Counted from the first letter of the stretch, positions 1 to 5,635 are shown. The stretch is DNA of 9,834 nt from NS-12 sp045403215 (GCA_045403215.1 JAXIOW010000204.1:1-9834), one strand, 5' to 3'. Notes: generated from the letters alone by a model not told the origin. Numbers and translations are program-made.

Positions 1-600
1 CGCTTCCGGCAGGCGGGCGACGATCCCCGCGAAGATGATCAGCGAGATGCCATTGCCGATCCCCCGCTCGGTGATCTGCTCCCCGAGCCACATCAAGAAC
101 GCCGTGCCGGCGGTCAGCGTCAGCATGGTCATCAGGCGGAAGCTCCACCCGGGAGCCTGCACGAAGATGCCGCGGTTCATGCCCTCAAGCCCGATGGCGA
201 TCCCGAACGACTGGATCAACCCGATCCCGATCGTCCCAAACCGGGTGTACTGAATGATCTTCTTTCGCCCGCGTTCCCCCTCTTTGGCCAGCTTCGTCAA
301 GTGGGGAATCACCACCGTCAGCAGCTGCAGGATGATCGACGCGCTGATGTACGGCATGATGCCGAGCGCGAAGATCGTCAGGCGCGAAAGGGCGCCGCCG
401 GAAAAGATATCGAGAAACCCAAGAAGCGCGCCGCCTTTCTCCTGCAGGAACTTGAAGAGTTCGTCGTTGTTGATGCCCGGGGTCGGGATGTACGCGCCGA
501 TCCGGTAGATCGCCAACATCCCGAGCGCGAAAAGAATCCGATTCCGCAGCTCCGGGATATTGAAGACGTTCTTGAGATTCGTGATCAGGCGTTCAAGCAC
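1..600 (-). CDS. secY: Protein translocase subunit SecY (5' part, cut by window edge)
   Basis: SecY is the pore-forming subunit of the SecYEG channel that moves proteins through or into the cytoplasmic membrane. The first 200 codons are present and the gene runs off the left edge. The translation begins MLERLITNLKNVF and shows TM1 at about residues 21-38. The plug/TM2 region follows at 60-98 with the family hallmark SGGALSRLTIFALGIMPYI at 67-85. A basic cytoplasmic loop (KEGERGRKK) lies at 106-114, then TM3 at 122-140, TM4 at 153-173 and the TM5 signature ERGIGNGISL at 178-187. The start is GTG at 600-598. It overlaps the end of rplO by 8 bases and has AGAGG 9 bases upstream. No ATG lies in frame upstream before the frame loses similarity. 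It is the usual last-but-few gene of the spc operon, coupled to L15. The identity is certain; the exact start is very likely. Confidence 0.97.
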   Translation of the reverse strand, partial: MLERLITNLKNVFNIPELRNRILFALGMLAIYRIGAYIPTPGINNDELFKFLQEKGGALLGFLDIFSGGALSRLTIFALGIMPYISASIILQLLTVVIPHLTKLAKEGERGRKKIIQYTRFGTIGIGLIQSFGIAIGLEGMNRGIFVQAPGWSFRLMTMLTLTAGTAFLMWLGEQITERGIGNGISLIIFAGIVARLPEA

Positions 601-1042
601 CGTCGAGAACCTCTGCCATCCCTCCTGCGGCTTGAATCTTGGCGATCGCGGCCTCGCTGAACCGATGCGCTTGGACGCGGACAGCCCGCGACAACGCGCC
701 TTCTGCCAAGACCTTGATCTTGGCTCCCCGCCCACGCACGAGGCCGGCTTGCGCGAGAACTTGCGGAGTCACATCCTGGACGCCTTCGAGCCGGTTCAGG
801 TCGCGGAGGTTCACGACGTCCCACTCCTGCTTGAAGATGTTCGTGAACCCGCGCTTGGGCACCCGCCTGGTCAGGGGCATCTGCCCCCCCTCGAATCCGG
901 GGCGCTTGCCACCTCCCGATCGGGCTTTGAGCCCCTTGTGGCCCCGCGTGGCCGTCTTGCCGTGCCCGGAGCCGATGCCCCGGCCCACACGCTTGCGCCG
1001 CCGCCGCGCCCCTGGGGCCGGTTTCAAGTCATGCAGCTTCAT
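593..1042 (-). CDS. rplO: 50S ribosomal protein L15
   Basis: L15 is a late-assembly protein of the large subunit, running as a long extended N-terminal tail into 23S rRNA with a globular C-terminal domain. The 149-residue product matches the usual bacterial length of about 145-150. It starts MKLHDLKPAPGARRRRKRVG and has the typical Gly/Arg/Lys-rich extension (GRGIGSGHGKTATRGHKG at 21-38). The family segment RPGFEGGQMPLTRRVPKRGF follows at 47-66. The C-terminal half carries the usual DVTPQVL and AKIKVLAEG stretches. Its ATG at 1042-1040 overlaps the rpmD stop as ATGA, with GAGG a few bases upstream. Its end overlaps secY by 8 bases. A G7 run on the coding strand (884-890) encodes part of Glu-Gly-Gly and the frame stays open across it. 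Confidence 0.98.
   Translation of the reverse strand: MKLHDLKPAPGARRRRKRVGRGIGSGHGKTATRGHKGLKARSGGGKRPGFEGGQMPLTRRVPKRGFTNIFKQEWDVVNLRDLNRLEGVQDVTPQVLAQAGLVRGRGAKIKVLAEGALSRAVRVQAHRFSEAAIAKIQAAGGMAEVLDGA
610..614 (-). promoter_or_regulatory. Ribosome binding site for secY
   Basis: AGAGG sits 9 bases upstream of the GTG start at 600, inside the last codons of rplO. It supports the GTG start and translational coupling to L15. A stronger AGGAGG at 621-626 is 20 bases away from the GTG, too far to be the main site. Confidence 0.5.
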
Positions 1043-1254
1043 GTAGCCTCTTTGCCTGCATCCCGGACTTCCAGCAGGTAGGAGAGCTTGTGCACCAGCC
1101 CCTTGACTTGAGGCGTGTTCGGCCGGATCACGGTGTGGTGGAGCCGACGGAGGCCGAGCCCGCGAAGGATGATCCGATGGGACCTTGGCGTGCCGATGGG
1201 ACTACGGACTAGGGTGATCGCGATCGCCTCTTTGGGTGTGGTCTTTCGCCCCAT
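1039..1254 (-). CDS. rpmD: 50S ribosomal protein L30
   Basis: L30 is a small protein of the large subunit found in many but not all bacteria. The 71-residue product holds the family core ITLVRSPIGTPRSHRIILRG followed by LGLRRLHHTVIRPNTPQVKG. It ends with the usual helix VHKLSYLLEV. It is about ten residues longer than the common 58-60 residue form. The excess is split between a short basic N-terminus (MGRKTTPKEA) and a charged tail (RDAGKEAT). The ATG at 1254 lies 3 bases after the rpsE stop codon, with a purine/G-rich stretch (AGGCGGGG) in the last rpsE codons as the likely binding site. The stop overlaps the start of rplO. The family assignment is clear from sequence and from its standard place between S5 and L15. 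Confidence 0.95.
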   Translation of the reverse strand: MGRKTTPKEAIAITLVRSPIGTPRSHRIILRGLGLRRLHHTVIRPNTPQVKGLVHKLSYLLEVRDAGKEAT

Positions 1255-1257
1255 CGC

Positions 1258-1752
1258 CTACCCCGCCTGCTGGACGATCGCTTTGCGGATCCGGAGAACT
1301 TCGTCCGGGTCTCGCAACTGGTTCAGCCCGTCCAGAGTCGCCTGCACCACGTTGAAGGGATTGCCGCGGCCCAGCGTTTTCGCCACGATGTTGTGAATCC
1401 CCGCCAACTCAATCACGGCCCGTACGGCTCCGCCGGCGACGATCCCAGTCCCGGCCGCCGCCGGCTTGAGCAGCACATGCTCGGCGCCGAATTGGCCGTG
1501 GACCTCGTGGGGGACGGTCCCGTTCTTGATCACGACCCGGACGAGATTTTTCTTGGCGTGCTGCACGGCTTTGGAGATGGCCTCGGGCACCTCCGCCGCC
1601 TTGCCCTTGCCGATGCCGACCAAGCCTTGCTCATCGCCGACCACGACCAGCGCGGTGAAATTGAACCGCTTGCCCCCTTTGACCACCTTGGCCACGCGGT
1701 TGATGTAGACGACCTTGTCTTTCAGGTTCAGTTCGTCCGGGTTGATCTTCAC
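1258..1752 (-). CDS. rpsE: 30S ribosomal protein S5
   Basis: S5 sits on the solvent side of the small subunit near the mRNA entry and contributes to decoding fidelity. The 164-residue product has the dsRNA-binding-type N-domain at about 10-75. The conserved loop VAKVVKGGKRFNF lies at 20-32, the region where spectinomycin-resistance changes arise in other bacteria, and it looks wild-type here. GIGKGKAAEVPEAISKA follows at 46-62. The C-domain carries LLKPAAAGTGIVAGG, AVIELAGI and ETLGRGNP-like KTLGRGNPFNVV. The start is GTG at 1752-1750, giving VKINPDELNL, which aligns with other S5 N-termini. The nearest SD-like element, GGAG, is 12 bases upstream, which is rather far, so initiation may be weak or coupled to L18, which ends 19 bases earlier. 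Confidence 0.97.
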   Translation of the reverse strand: MKINPDELNLKDKVVYINRVAKVVKGGKRFNFTALVVVGDEQGLVGIGKGKAAEVPEAISKAVQHAKKNLVRVVIKNGTVPHEVHGQFGAEHVLLKPAAAGTGIVAGGAVRAVIELAGIHNIVAKTLGRGNPFNVVQATLDGLNQLRDPDEVLRIRKAIVQQAG

Positions 1753-1771
1753 GATTCGGCGTCGCTCCAGT

Positions 1772-2140
1772 TTAGAACTTCAGACCCTTTTCGCGGGAGG
1801 CCTCGGCCAGCGCCTTGACCCGCCCGTGGTACTTGTAGCCGCCGCGGTCAAACACGACGGTCGTCACCTTGGCCTTCAGGGCACGCTCGGCGACCAGCCG
1901 GCCCACGGCGGCGGCAGCCGTCACGTTCCCTCCGGTTTTCACCTTGCCCTTGAGCTCCTTGTCTAGACTCGACGCGCTGATCAAGGTCCGTCCGGTCGTG
2001 TCGTCGATCACCTGGGCATAGATCTGTGTGTTGCTCCTGAACACATTGAGCCGGGGGCGCTGGGCCGTCCCGAACACCCGGAGCCTAACCCGGTGGTGCC
2101 GGCGGACCCGGCTGCGTTCCCGTTTGCTCACATCCAACAT
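1772..2140 (-). CDS. rplR: 50S ribosomal protein L18
   Basis: L18 binds 5S rRNA and, with L5 and L25, anchors it in the central protuberance of the large subunit. The 122-residue product has the usual length. It has a basic N-terminal arm (SKRERSRVRRHHRVRLRV), which normally contacts 5S rRNA. This is followed by the family core RPRLNVFRSNTQIYAQVIDD, then a region ending in VVFDRGGYKYHGRVKALAEA, the conserved C-terminal signature. The ATG at 2140 begins MLDVSKRERSR and lies 12 bases after the rplF stop, with AAGGGA as a plausible binding site. It stands in the standard L6-L18-S5 order. Confidence 0.98.
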   Translation of the reverse strand: MLDVSKRERSRVRRHHRVRLRVFGTAQRPRLNVFRSNTQIYAQVIDDTTGRTLISASSLDKELKGKVKTGGNVTAAAAVGRLVAERALKAKVTTVVFDRGGYKYHGRVKALAEASREKGLKF

Positions 2141-2152
2141 CGGCGACTTCCC

Positions 2153-2689
2153 TTACTTGCCCGTCTTGCCTTCCTTGCGAATCAAGATTTCGCCCGCGTA
2201 CTTCACACCCTTGGCCTTGTAGACGTCCGGCGTCTTGAGCGCCCGAATATTGGCGGCGATCTGGCCAACCAGGTACCGGTCCCGTCCCCTAATCGTCACC
2301 ACCGTCTGTTTGTCCACCTTGGCCTCAATGCCCTCCGGCAGCGGGAACGCGATGGGATGGGTGAACCCGAGGTTGAAACTGAGCGTCCGTCCGCTCAGCG
2401 CGGCCTTGTACCCGACCCCGTTGATCTCCAAGACCCGCTCGAACCCCTTCGTGACTCCCTCGATCATGTTGTGGATCTCGTTCCGGACCAGCCCGTGGAG
2501 CGCGCGATGCTGACGGGTATCGGCCGCGCGCTGTACCACGACATTGCTCGTCGCCACAGCGACCGTGATGTCTGGCGGGATCGACCGTGTGAGGGCCCCC
2601 AGCGGGCCTTTCACAAACACCTTCTGGGCATCGACCTTGACGTCAACACCCTGCGGAATGGGCACTGGTTTTCTTCCGATCCGTGACAT
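2153..2689 (-). CDS. rplF: 50S ribosomal protein L6
   Basis: L6 binds 23S rRNA near the sarcin-ricin loop, next to the factor-binding site. The 178-residue product is of typical bacterial length and starts MSRIGRKPVPIPQGVDV, the usual opening. The family's two related domains are seen. The N-domain ends with the helix ALHGLVRNEIHNMIEGVTKG, and the C-domain begins FERVLEINGVGYKAAL. The C-terminal RNA-binding signature is present as IRALKTPDVYKAKGVKYAGE followed by a basic tail. The ATG at 2689 has AGGAG 6 bases upstream, overlapping the rpsH stop codon, so the start is well supported. Nothing is missing or unusual. Confidence 0.98.
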   Translation of the reverse strand: MSRIGRKPVPIPQGVDVKVDAQKVFVKGPLGALTRSIPPDITVAVATSNVVVQRAADTRQHRALHGLVRNEIHNMIEGVTKGFERVLEINGVGYKAALSGRTLSFNLGFTHPIAFPLPEGIEAKVDKQTVVTIRGRDRYLVGQIAANIRALKTPDVYKAKGVKYAGEILIRKEGKTGK

Positions 2690-2695
2690 CGAACG

Positions 2696-2700
2696 CTCCT
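2696..2700 (-). promoter_or_regulatory. Ribosome binding site for rplF, fused to rpsH stop
   Basis: The rpsH stop and the site merge as TAGGAG, 6 bases before the rplF ATG. This fixes the L6 start and suggests that ribosomes finishing S8 re-initiate on L6. Confidence 0.7.
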
Positions 2701-3097
2701 ACCAGATGTAGCAGAGCACTTCGCCGCCGATCTTCTGTACGCGCGACTCGGCGCCGGTCATGACCCCTTGGGGTGTCGTCAGGATGGCGACGCCCATACC
2801 GCCCCGCACTTTCGGAATGTGTGGGCGCCGGACGTACACTCGTTTGCCCGGCTTGCTCACGCGACGGATCCCCGTGATCATGGGGACTTCACCCTCCTGG
2901 TAGCGGAGGTGCAGCCGCAGGACCGGATGGCCGCCTTCCTCGATACGCTCCACGCCCTGAAGGAATCCTTCCTGATGGAGAACCCGGGCGACCTCGGCTT
3001 TGAGCGTGGAGGCCGGCATCTGAACAGTCGCGTGCCGCCGTCGCACGGCGTTTCGAATCCGGGTGAACATGTCGGCAAGGGGATCAGTCATCGCCAT
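2699..3097 (-). CDS. rpsH: 30S ribosomal protein S8
   Basis: S8 is a primary binder of the central domain of 16S rRNA. In E. coli it also represses translation of the spc operon. The 132-residue product shows the N-terminal signature TDPLADMFTRIRNAVRRRH. The C-terminal signature follows as RGGMGVAILTTPQGVMT and then GGEVLCYIW at the very end, as in most bacterial S8. The first ATG is at 3097 (MAMTDPL). A second ATG at 3091 would give MTDPL, the commoner S8 N-terminus, so the start may be two codons later. SD complementarity is weak for both, and the gene starts only 4 bases after the S14 stop, which favours coupling. I see no room at this junction for an E. coli-like S8 operator. Confidence 0.97.
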   Translation of the reverse strand: MAMTDPLADMFTRIRNAVRRRHATVQMPASTLKAEVARVLHQEGFLQGVERIEEGGHPVLRLHLRYQEGEVPMITGIRRVSKPGKRVYVRRPHIPKVRGGMGVAILTTPQGVMTGAESRVQKIGGEVLCYIW

Positions 3098-3101
3098 CGC
3101 G

Positions 3102-3287
3102 TCACCAGCTCGATTTGATCACCCCGGGGATCTCGCCCCGGAGGCTCAGAAAGCGAAAACAGATGCGGCACAGCTTGAACTTGCGCAGAAAGCTCCGCAC
3201 CCGGCCGCAGTTTGGGCAGCGGTTGTACGTCCGCGTTTTGAACTTCTGGGGCCGCTGCGCCTTTAATCGAAGAGCCAATCGGGCCAC
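3102..3287 (-). CDS. rpsN: 30S ribosomal protein S14, zinc-binding short type
   Basis: S14 is a late-assembling protein of the small-subunit head, next to S3 and S10. The 61-residue product is the short zinc-containing (type Z, C+) form. Cysteines at 24 and 27 (RCPNCGR) and at 40 and 43 (LCRICF) form a C-x2-C-x12-C-x2-C zinc site. The C-terminus SLRGEIPGVIKSSW is the standard signature. The start is GTG at 3287-3285, with GGGAGG 10 bases upstream, and gives VARLALRLKAQRPQKFK, which aligns with other short S14 proteins. It lies 22 bases after rplE, the longest non-coding gap in the window. The symbol rpsZ is also used for this form. Confidence 0.97.
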   Translation of the reverse strand: MARLALRLKAQRPQKFKTRTYNRCPNCGRVRSFLRKFKLCRICFRFLSLRGEIPGVIKSSW

Positions 3288-3297
3288 AGTCTCGGTG

Positions 3298-3303
3298 CCT
3301 CCC
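3298..3303 (-). promoter_or_regulatory. Ribosome binding site for rpsN
   Basis: GGGAGG lies 10 bases before the GTG start of S14 and in the only gap longer than 20 bases. It supports the GTG start, since no ATG is available at the expected N-terminus. Confidence 0.65.
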
Positions 3304-3309
3304 GTCGGA

Positions 3310-3960
3310 TCAGGTTCGGAACGGCATGCCCAGGTACTTCAACAGGGCCTTGCCTTCATCGTTGGTGCTCGCGGTCGTCACGATTGTGACATCCATCCCA
3401 TGGATGGCCTCGACTGTGTCGTACTTGATTTCGGGAAAGATCAGCTGCTCCTTGAGGCCCAGCGTGTAGTTGCCACGGCCGTCGAAGGACTTCGGCGATA
3501 CCCCTTTGAAATCGCGAATGCGGGGGAGGGCCACGGTCATCAGACGGTCCAAGAACTCATACATGCGCTTGCCCCGCAACGTGACTTTCGCGCCGATCGG
3601 AAGGCCTTTGCGGAGCTTGAAGTTCGCGATCGCCTTCCGGGCTCGGGTCACCACGGGGTGCTGCCCGGTAATGGTCGCAAGTTCCTTCACGGCGGATTCC
3701 AGCAGCTTGACGTTCTGCGTCGCCTCGCCCATGCCCACATTGAGCACGATGCATTCAAGCCGCGGCGCCTGCATCCGGTTCGTATAGGAGAATTCCTTTA
3801 TCAGGCTCGGCACGACCATCGTGTGGTAGCGCTCCTGCAAGCGGACCGGGCCGCGGGGCTCGGGCGCGGCCTTGGCAGGCTTGCCCTCGGGCTTGGGCAC
3901 CGGCTTGGGCGCGGGTTTGGTTGCCGGTTTGGGTTGGGGCTTGGCCATCGCTACGGTCAC
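3310..3960 (-). CDS. rplE: 50S ribosomal protein L5 with K-P repeat N-terminal extension
   Basis: L5 binds 5S rRNA in the central protuberance, touches P-site tRNA and forms an inter-subunit bridge. The 216-residue product is about 36 residues longer than the usual ~180. From residue 39 (VRLQERYHTMVVPSLIKEF) onward it is normal. It contains MQAPRLECIVLNVGMGEA, the central QHPVVTRARKAIANFKLRKG, LRGKRMYEFLDRL and a C-terminal TNDEGKALLKYLGMPF. Residues 6-38 are an added Lys/Pro/Ala-rich segment with six K-P-x-x tetrapeptides and 12 prolines, which should be disordered and positively charged. Two starts are possible. GTG at 3960 overlaps the L24 stop as GTGA and has GAG 6 bases upstream. ATG at 3948 gives MAKPQPKP with no good site. 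I keep the first; both include the extension. Confidence 0.95.
   Translation of the reverse strand: MTVAMAKPQPKPATKPAPKPVPKPEGKPAKAAPEPRGPVRLQERYHTMVVPSLIKEFSYTNRMQAPRLECIVLNVGMGEATQNVKLLESAVKELATITGQHPVVTRARKAIANFKLRKGLPIGAKVTLRGKRMYEFLDRLMTVALPRIRDFKGVSPKSFDGRGNYTLGLKEQLIFPEIKYDTVEAIHGMDVTIVTTASTNDEGKALLKYLGMPFRT
3871..3942 (-). repeat. Six tandem 12-base units encoding K-P-x-x in L5
   Basis: Read on the minus strand, six successive 12-base units encode KPQP, KPAT, KPAP, KPVP, KPEG and KPAK. Lysine falls at every fourth residue (7, 11, 15, 19, 23, 27), each followed by proline. Codons vary (AAG/AAA, CCC/CCG/CCT), so the units are similar rather than identical. The array looks aged or held by protein-level selection rather than freshly duplicated. 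Confidence 0.85.
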
Positions 3961-4331
3961 TCGCTGCTCTCAAGGGGTTGCTTGCACTTGCGGCACACGC
4001 GGACGCGGGAACCGTCGGTCAGCGTCATGGTTCCCACACGCGTCGGCTTCTGACATGAAGGGCAATACAGCAGCACGTTCGAGAGGTGAATGGGCGCTTC
4101 CCGCTCCAGGATGCCTCCCTGTCGGTTCTGCTGGGTCGGCTTCGTATGCCGCTTGATGATGTTGATCTTTTCGATTGTGATCTTGCGGTCGAGACGGAAC
4201 ACGCTGAGGACCTTGCCGGATTTCCCGCGGTCCTTGCCCGCGATGACGACGACCGTGTCGCCCTTGCGCACCTGGCACTTGGGCGGGACTTCAAGGGCAC
4301 GGTTGGCGCTCAGCCAGCCTCGACGTCTCAT
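3957..4331 (-). CDS. rplX: 50S ribosomal protein L24 with zinc ribbon
   Basis: L24 is an assembly initiator that binds the 5' end of 23S rRNA and lies by the nascent-peptide exit. The 124-residue product has a KOW-type SH3 domain starting at about residue 22 (VRKGDTVVVIAGKDRGKSGK). This is followed by INIIKRHTKPTQQNRQGGI and EREAPIHLSNVLLYC. The C-terminal part carries four cysteines at 90, 93, 113 and 116 (CPSC and CRKC), a likely zinc ribbon; E. coli L24 lacks it. The ATG at 4331 directly follows the L14 stop and has a perfect GGAGGTG site 6 bases upstream, so the start is strong. That start adds about 20 residues (MRRRGWLSANRALEVPPKCQ) before the usual N-terminus. A GTG at codon 21 is the alternative start, but it lacks a good site. 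Confidence 0.97.
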   Translation of the reverse strand: MRRRGWLSANRALEVPPKCQVRKGDTVVVIAGKDRGKSGKVLSVFRLDRKITIEKINIIKRHTKPTQQNRQGGILEREAPIHLSNVLLYCPSCQKPTRVGTMTLTDGSRVRVCRKCKQPLESSE

Positions 4332-4700
4332 CTACAGCACCTCCGGCGCCAGCGAGATGATCTTCATGTACTTCTTCCAGCGCAGCTCGCGGGCCACGGG
4401 CCCAAAGATGCGGGTGCCGACCGGCTCCCCCTGCGCGTTGATCAGCACGCAGGCATTGCGGTCAAACTTGATGTACGAGCCGTCTTCTCGGCGGACTCCC
4501 TTCGTCGTCCGCACGACCACGGCCTTGCTGATGTCCCCTTTTTTCACGGTGGCCTGCGGGATGGCTTCCTTGACCGTCACCATGACCACGTCCCCTAGAC
4601 TCCCGTAGCGACGCTTGGTCCCGCCGAAGACATGGAAGCACATGACCTTCTTGGCCCCCGAGTTGTCGGCCACGTCCAGCATGGAATAGATCTGAATCAT
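4332..4700 (-). CDS. rplN: 50S ribosomal protein L14
   Basis: L14 sits at the subunit interface, bridges to 16S rRNA and is the docking site of the silencing factor RsfS. The product is 122 residues, exactly the canonical length, and starts MIQIYSMLDVADNSGAKKVM. It contains the signature GDVVMVTVKEAIPQATVKKG, then AVVVRTTKGVRREDGSYIKF and GTRIFGPVARELR. It ends with KIISLAPEVL. The ATG overlaps the rpsQ stop as ATGA. The stop is immediately followed by the rplX ATG with no spacer, and the last codons carry the L24 ribosome binding site. There is no anomaly. Confidence 0.99.
   Translation of the reverse strand: MIQIYSMLDVADNSGAKKVMCFHVFGGTKRRYGSLGDVVMVTVKEAIPQATVKKGDISKAVVVRTTKGVRREDGSYIKFDRNACVLINAQGEPVGTRIFGPVARELRWKKYMKIISLAPEVL
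4338..4344 (-). promoter_or_regulatory. Strong ribosome binding site for rplX
   Basis: GGAGGTG is fully complementary to the 16S anti-SD and is placed 6 bases before the rplX ATG, inside the Pro-Glu-Val codons at the end of rplN. It decides the long form of L24. Confidence 0.8.
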
Positions 4701-4975
4701 CGCGCCCTGGCCTTCTCGACGATTTGCACGACGCGGAAATGTTTGTCCTTGCTCAGCGGCCGGGTCTCAACCAGCGTGACCCGATCACCAATCTGGCACT
4801 CGTTCTTCTCATCATGTGCCTTCAACCGCGTCACCCGGCGCAGTACCTTCCCGTAGCGATGATGACGGACGAATCGCTTCACCACCACGACCACGGTCTT
4901 TTGCATCTTGTTGCTCACCACTTCGCCGACAAACTCGCGGCGGTGAGCCTGGTGGTGGCGTCCATTCTCGCTCAT
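4697..4975 (-). CDS. rpsQ: 30S ribosomal protein S17
   Basis: S17 is an OB-fold primary binder of the 5' domain of 16S rRNA. The 92-residue product has the core FVGEVVSNKMQKTVVVVVKR at 15-34. RHHRYGKVLRRVTRLKAHDE and CQIGDRVTLVETRPLSKDKH follow, ending in FRVVQIVEKARAR. All are standard S17 segments. The N-terminus (MSENGRHHQAHRRE) is a short hydrophilic His/Arg-rich lead. Its ATG overlaps the rpmC stop, and its stop overlaps the rplN start, both as ATGA, so S17 is coupled on both sides. Confidence 0.98.
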   Translation of the reverse strand: MSENGRHHQAHRREFVGEVVSNKMQKTVVVVVKRFVRHHRYGKVLRRVTRLKAHDEKNECQIGDRVTLVETRPLSKDKHFRVVQIVEKARAR

Positions 4976-5208
4976 GCCGCGCCTCGGGAGGATTTCGCCG
5001 CTTCACCGAGCTGCTTTTCGCGGAGCAAGGTCTTCACGCGGGCGACCTCCCGCCGCGTCTGCTTGATTTTGGCCAAATTTTCAGCCCGACCGGCCAGAAA
5101 CTGAAATCTGAAGTTGAACAATTCCTTCTTCAATTCCTTGACCTTTTCCTCCAATTCCACGGTCGTCAGGCCACGCAGATTCTTGACGTGGATTGCGTGT
5201 GTCTCCAT
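4972..5208 (-). CDS. rpmC: 50S ribosomal protein L29
   Basis: L29 is a small two-helix protein next to L23 at the peptide exit, part of the site used by trigger factor and the signal recognition particle. The 78-residue product holds LRGLTTVELEEKVKELKKEL, the signature FNFRFQFLAGRAENLAKIKQ and TRREVARVKTLLREKQL. It is some ten residues longer than the common 63-68, because of a short N-terminal METHAIHVKN and an Ala/Ser/Gly tail (GEAAKSSRGAA). The ATG at 5208 comes 2 bases after the rplP stop, with GGAAAG upstream. The end overlaps rpsQ by 4 bases. Confidence 0.97.
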   Translation of the reverse strand: METHAIHVKNLRGLTTVELEEKVKELKKELFNFRFQFLAGRAENLAKIKQTRREVARVKTLLREKQLGEAAKSSRGAA

Positions 5209-5210
5209 GG

Positions 5211-5624
5211 CTACACGACTTTCCGTGAGACGAACATGGTCGCAAGTGGCAATTTATGCGCCGCCAAGCGGAGGGCCTCCTGGGCCACTTCCGGCGTGAC
5301 TCCGTCCATCTCGTACAGGATGCGCCCGGGCTTCACCACGGCCACCCAGTATTCGGGATTCCCCTTGCCCTTGCCCATACGGGTCTCGGCCGGCTTCTTG
5401 GTGATCGGCTTGTCGGGAAAGATGCGGACCCAGACTCGGCCCCCGCGCTTGACATGGCGTGTCATGGCGATCCGGGCCGCTTCGAGCTGTCGGTTCGTGA
5501 TCCAGCCCGGCTCGAGGGCCTTCAGGCCGTACTCGCCGAGCGTCACCTGACAGCCGCGGTAGGCCTTCCCCCGCATACGCCCCTTGTGCATCTTTCGGTG
5601 TTTAACTTTCTTGGGAGCGAGCAT
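5211..5624 (-). CDS. rplP: 50S ribosomal protein L16
   Basis: L16 organises the A-site tRNA pocket of the large subunit near the peptidyl transferase centre. The product has 137 residues, the usual length. It starts MLAPKKVKHRKMHKGRMRGK and includes ITNRQLEAARIAMTRHVKRG and VWVRIFPDKPITKKPAETRM. MGKGKGNPEYWVAVVKPGRI and LYEMDGVTPEVAQEALRLAA follow. The arginine just before MGKGKG (residue 82) corresponds to the arginine hydroxylated in E. coli L16; whether that happens here cannot be seen. The start ATG at 5624 has AGGAGA 5 bases upstream, overlapping the rpsC stop. Confidence 0.99.
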   Translation of the reverse strand: MLAPKKVKHRKMHKGRMRGKAYRGCQVTLGEYGLKALEPGWITNRQLEAARIAMTRHVKRGGRVWVRIFPDKPITKKPAETRMGKGKGNPEYWVAVVKPGRILYEMDGVTPEVAQEALRLAAHKLPLATMFVSRKVV

Positions 5625-5629
5625 GAATC

Positions 5630-5635
5630 TCTCCT
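5630..5635 (-). promoter_or_regulatory. Ribosome binding site for rplP, overlapping rpsC stop
   Basis: TAGGAGA joins the rpsC stop codon to an AGGAGA site 5 bases before the rplP ATG. It is the same arrangement as at rpsH/rplF and fixes the L16 start. Confidence 0.7.

Noticed and set aside
593..626. AGGAGG followed by ATG inside rplO, in frame for a short peptide MAEVLDGA
   Set aside because: The spacing between AGGAGG and ATG is one base, too short for initiation, and the codons are the ordinary end of L15. The nearby secY start explains the purine-rich context better.
560..1081. Plus-strand 173-codon open frame opposite rplO
   Set aside because: It is a low-complexity, Pro/Arg-rich translation wholly antisense to L15 with no own ribosome binding site that I could identify.
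3288..3309. Promoter or terminator in the longest gap (rplE-rpsN, 22 bases)
   Set aside because: It is too short for a -35/-10 pair or a hairpin plus U-tract, and is accounted for by the GGGAGG ribosome binding site.
3940..3975. Possible S8 operator near the rplX/rplE junction, as in the E. coli spc operon
   Set aside because: The junction is a 4-base overlap and I could not find a convincing copy of the 16S helix-21-like fold by eye; a covariance-model search would be needed to claim it.
3115..4053. Plus-strand open frame of 312 codons opposite rpsN/rplE/rplX
   Set aside because: It is antisense to certain genes. The Gly/Leu/Arg repeat at its end (GLGHRLGRGFG-like) is simply the other strand of the L5 K-P repeat, so it is a shadow.
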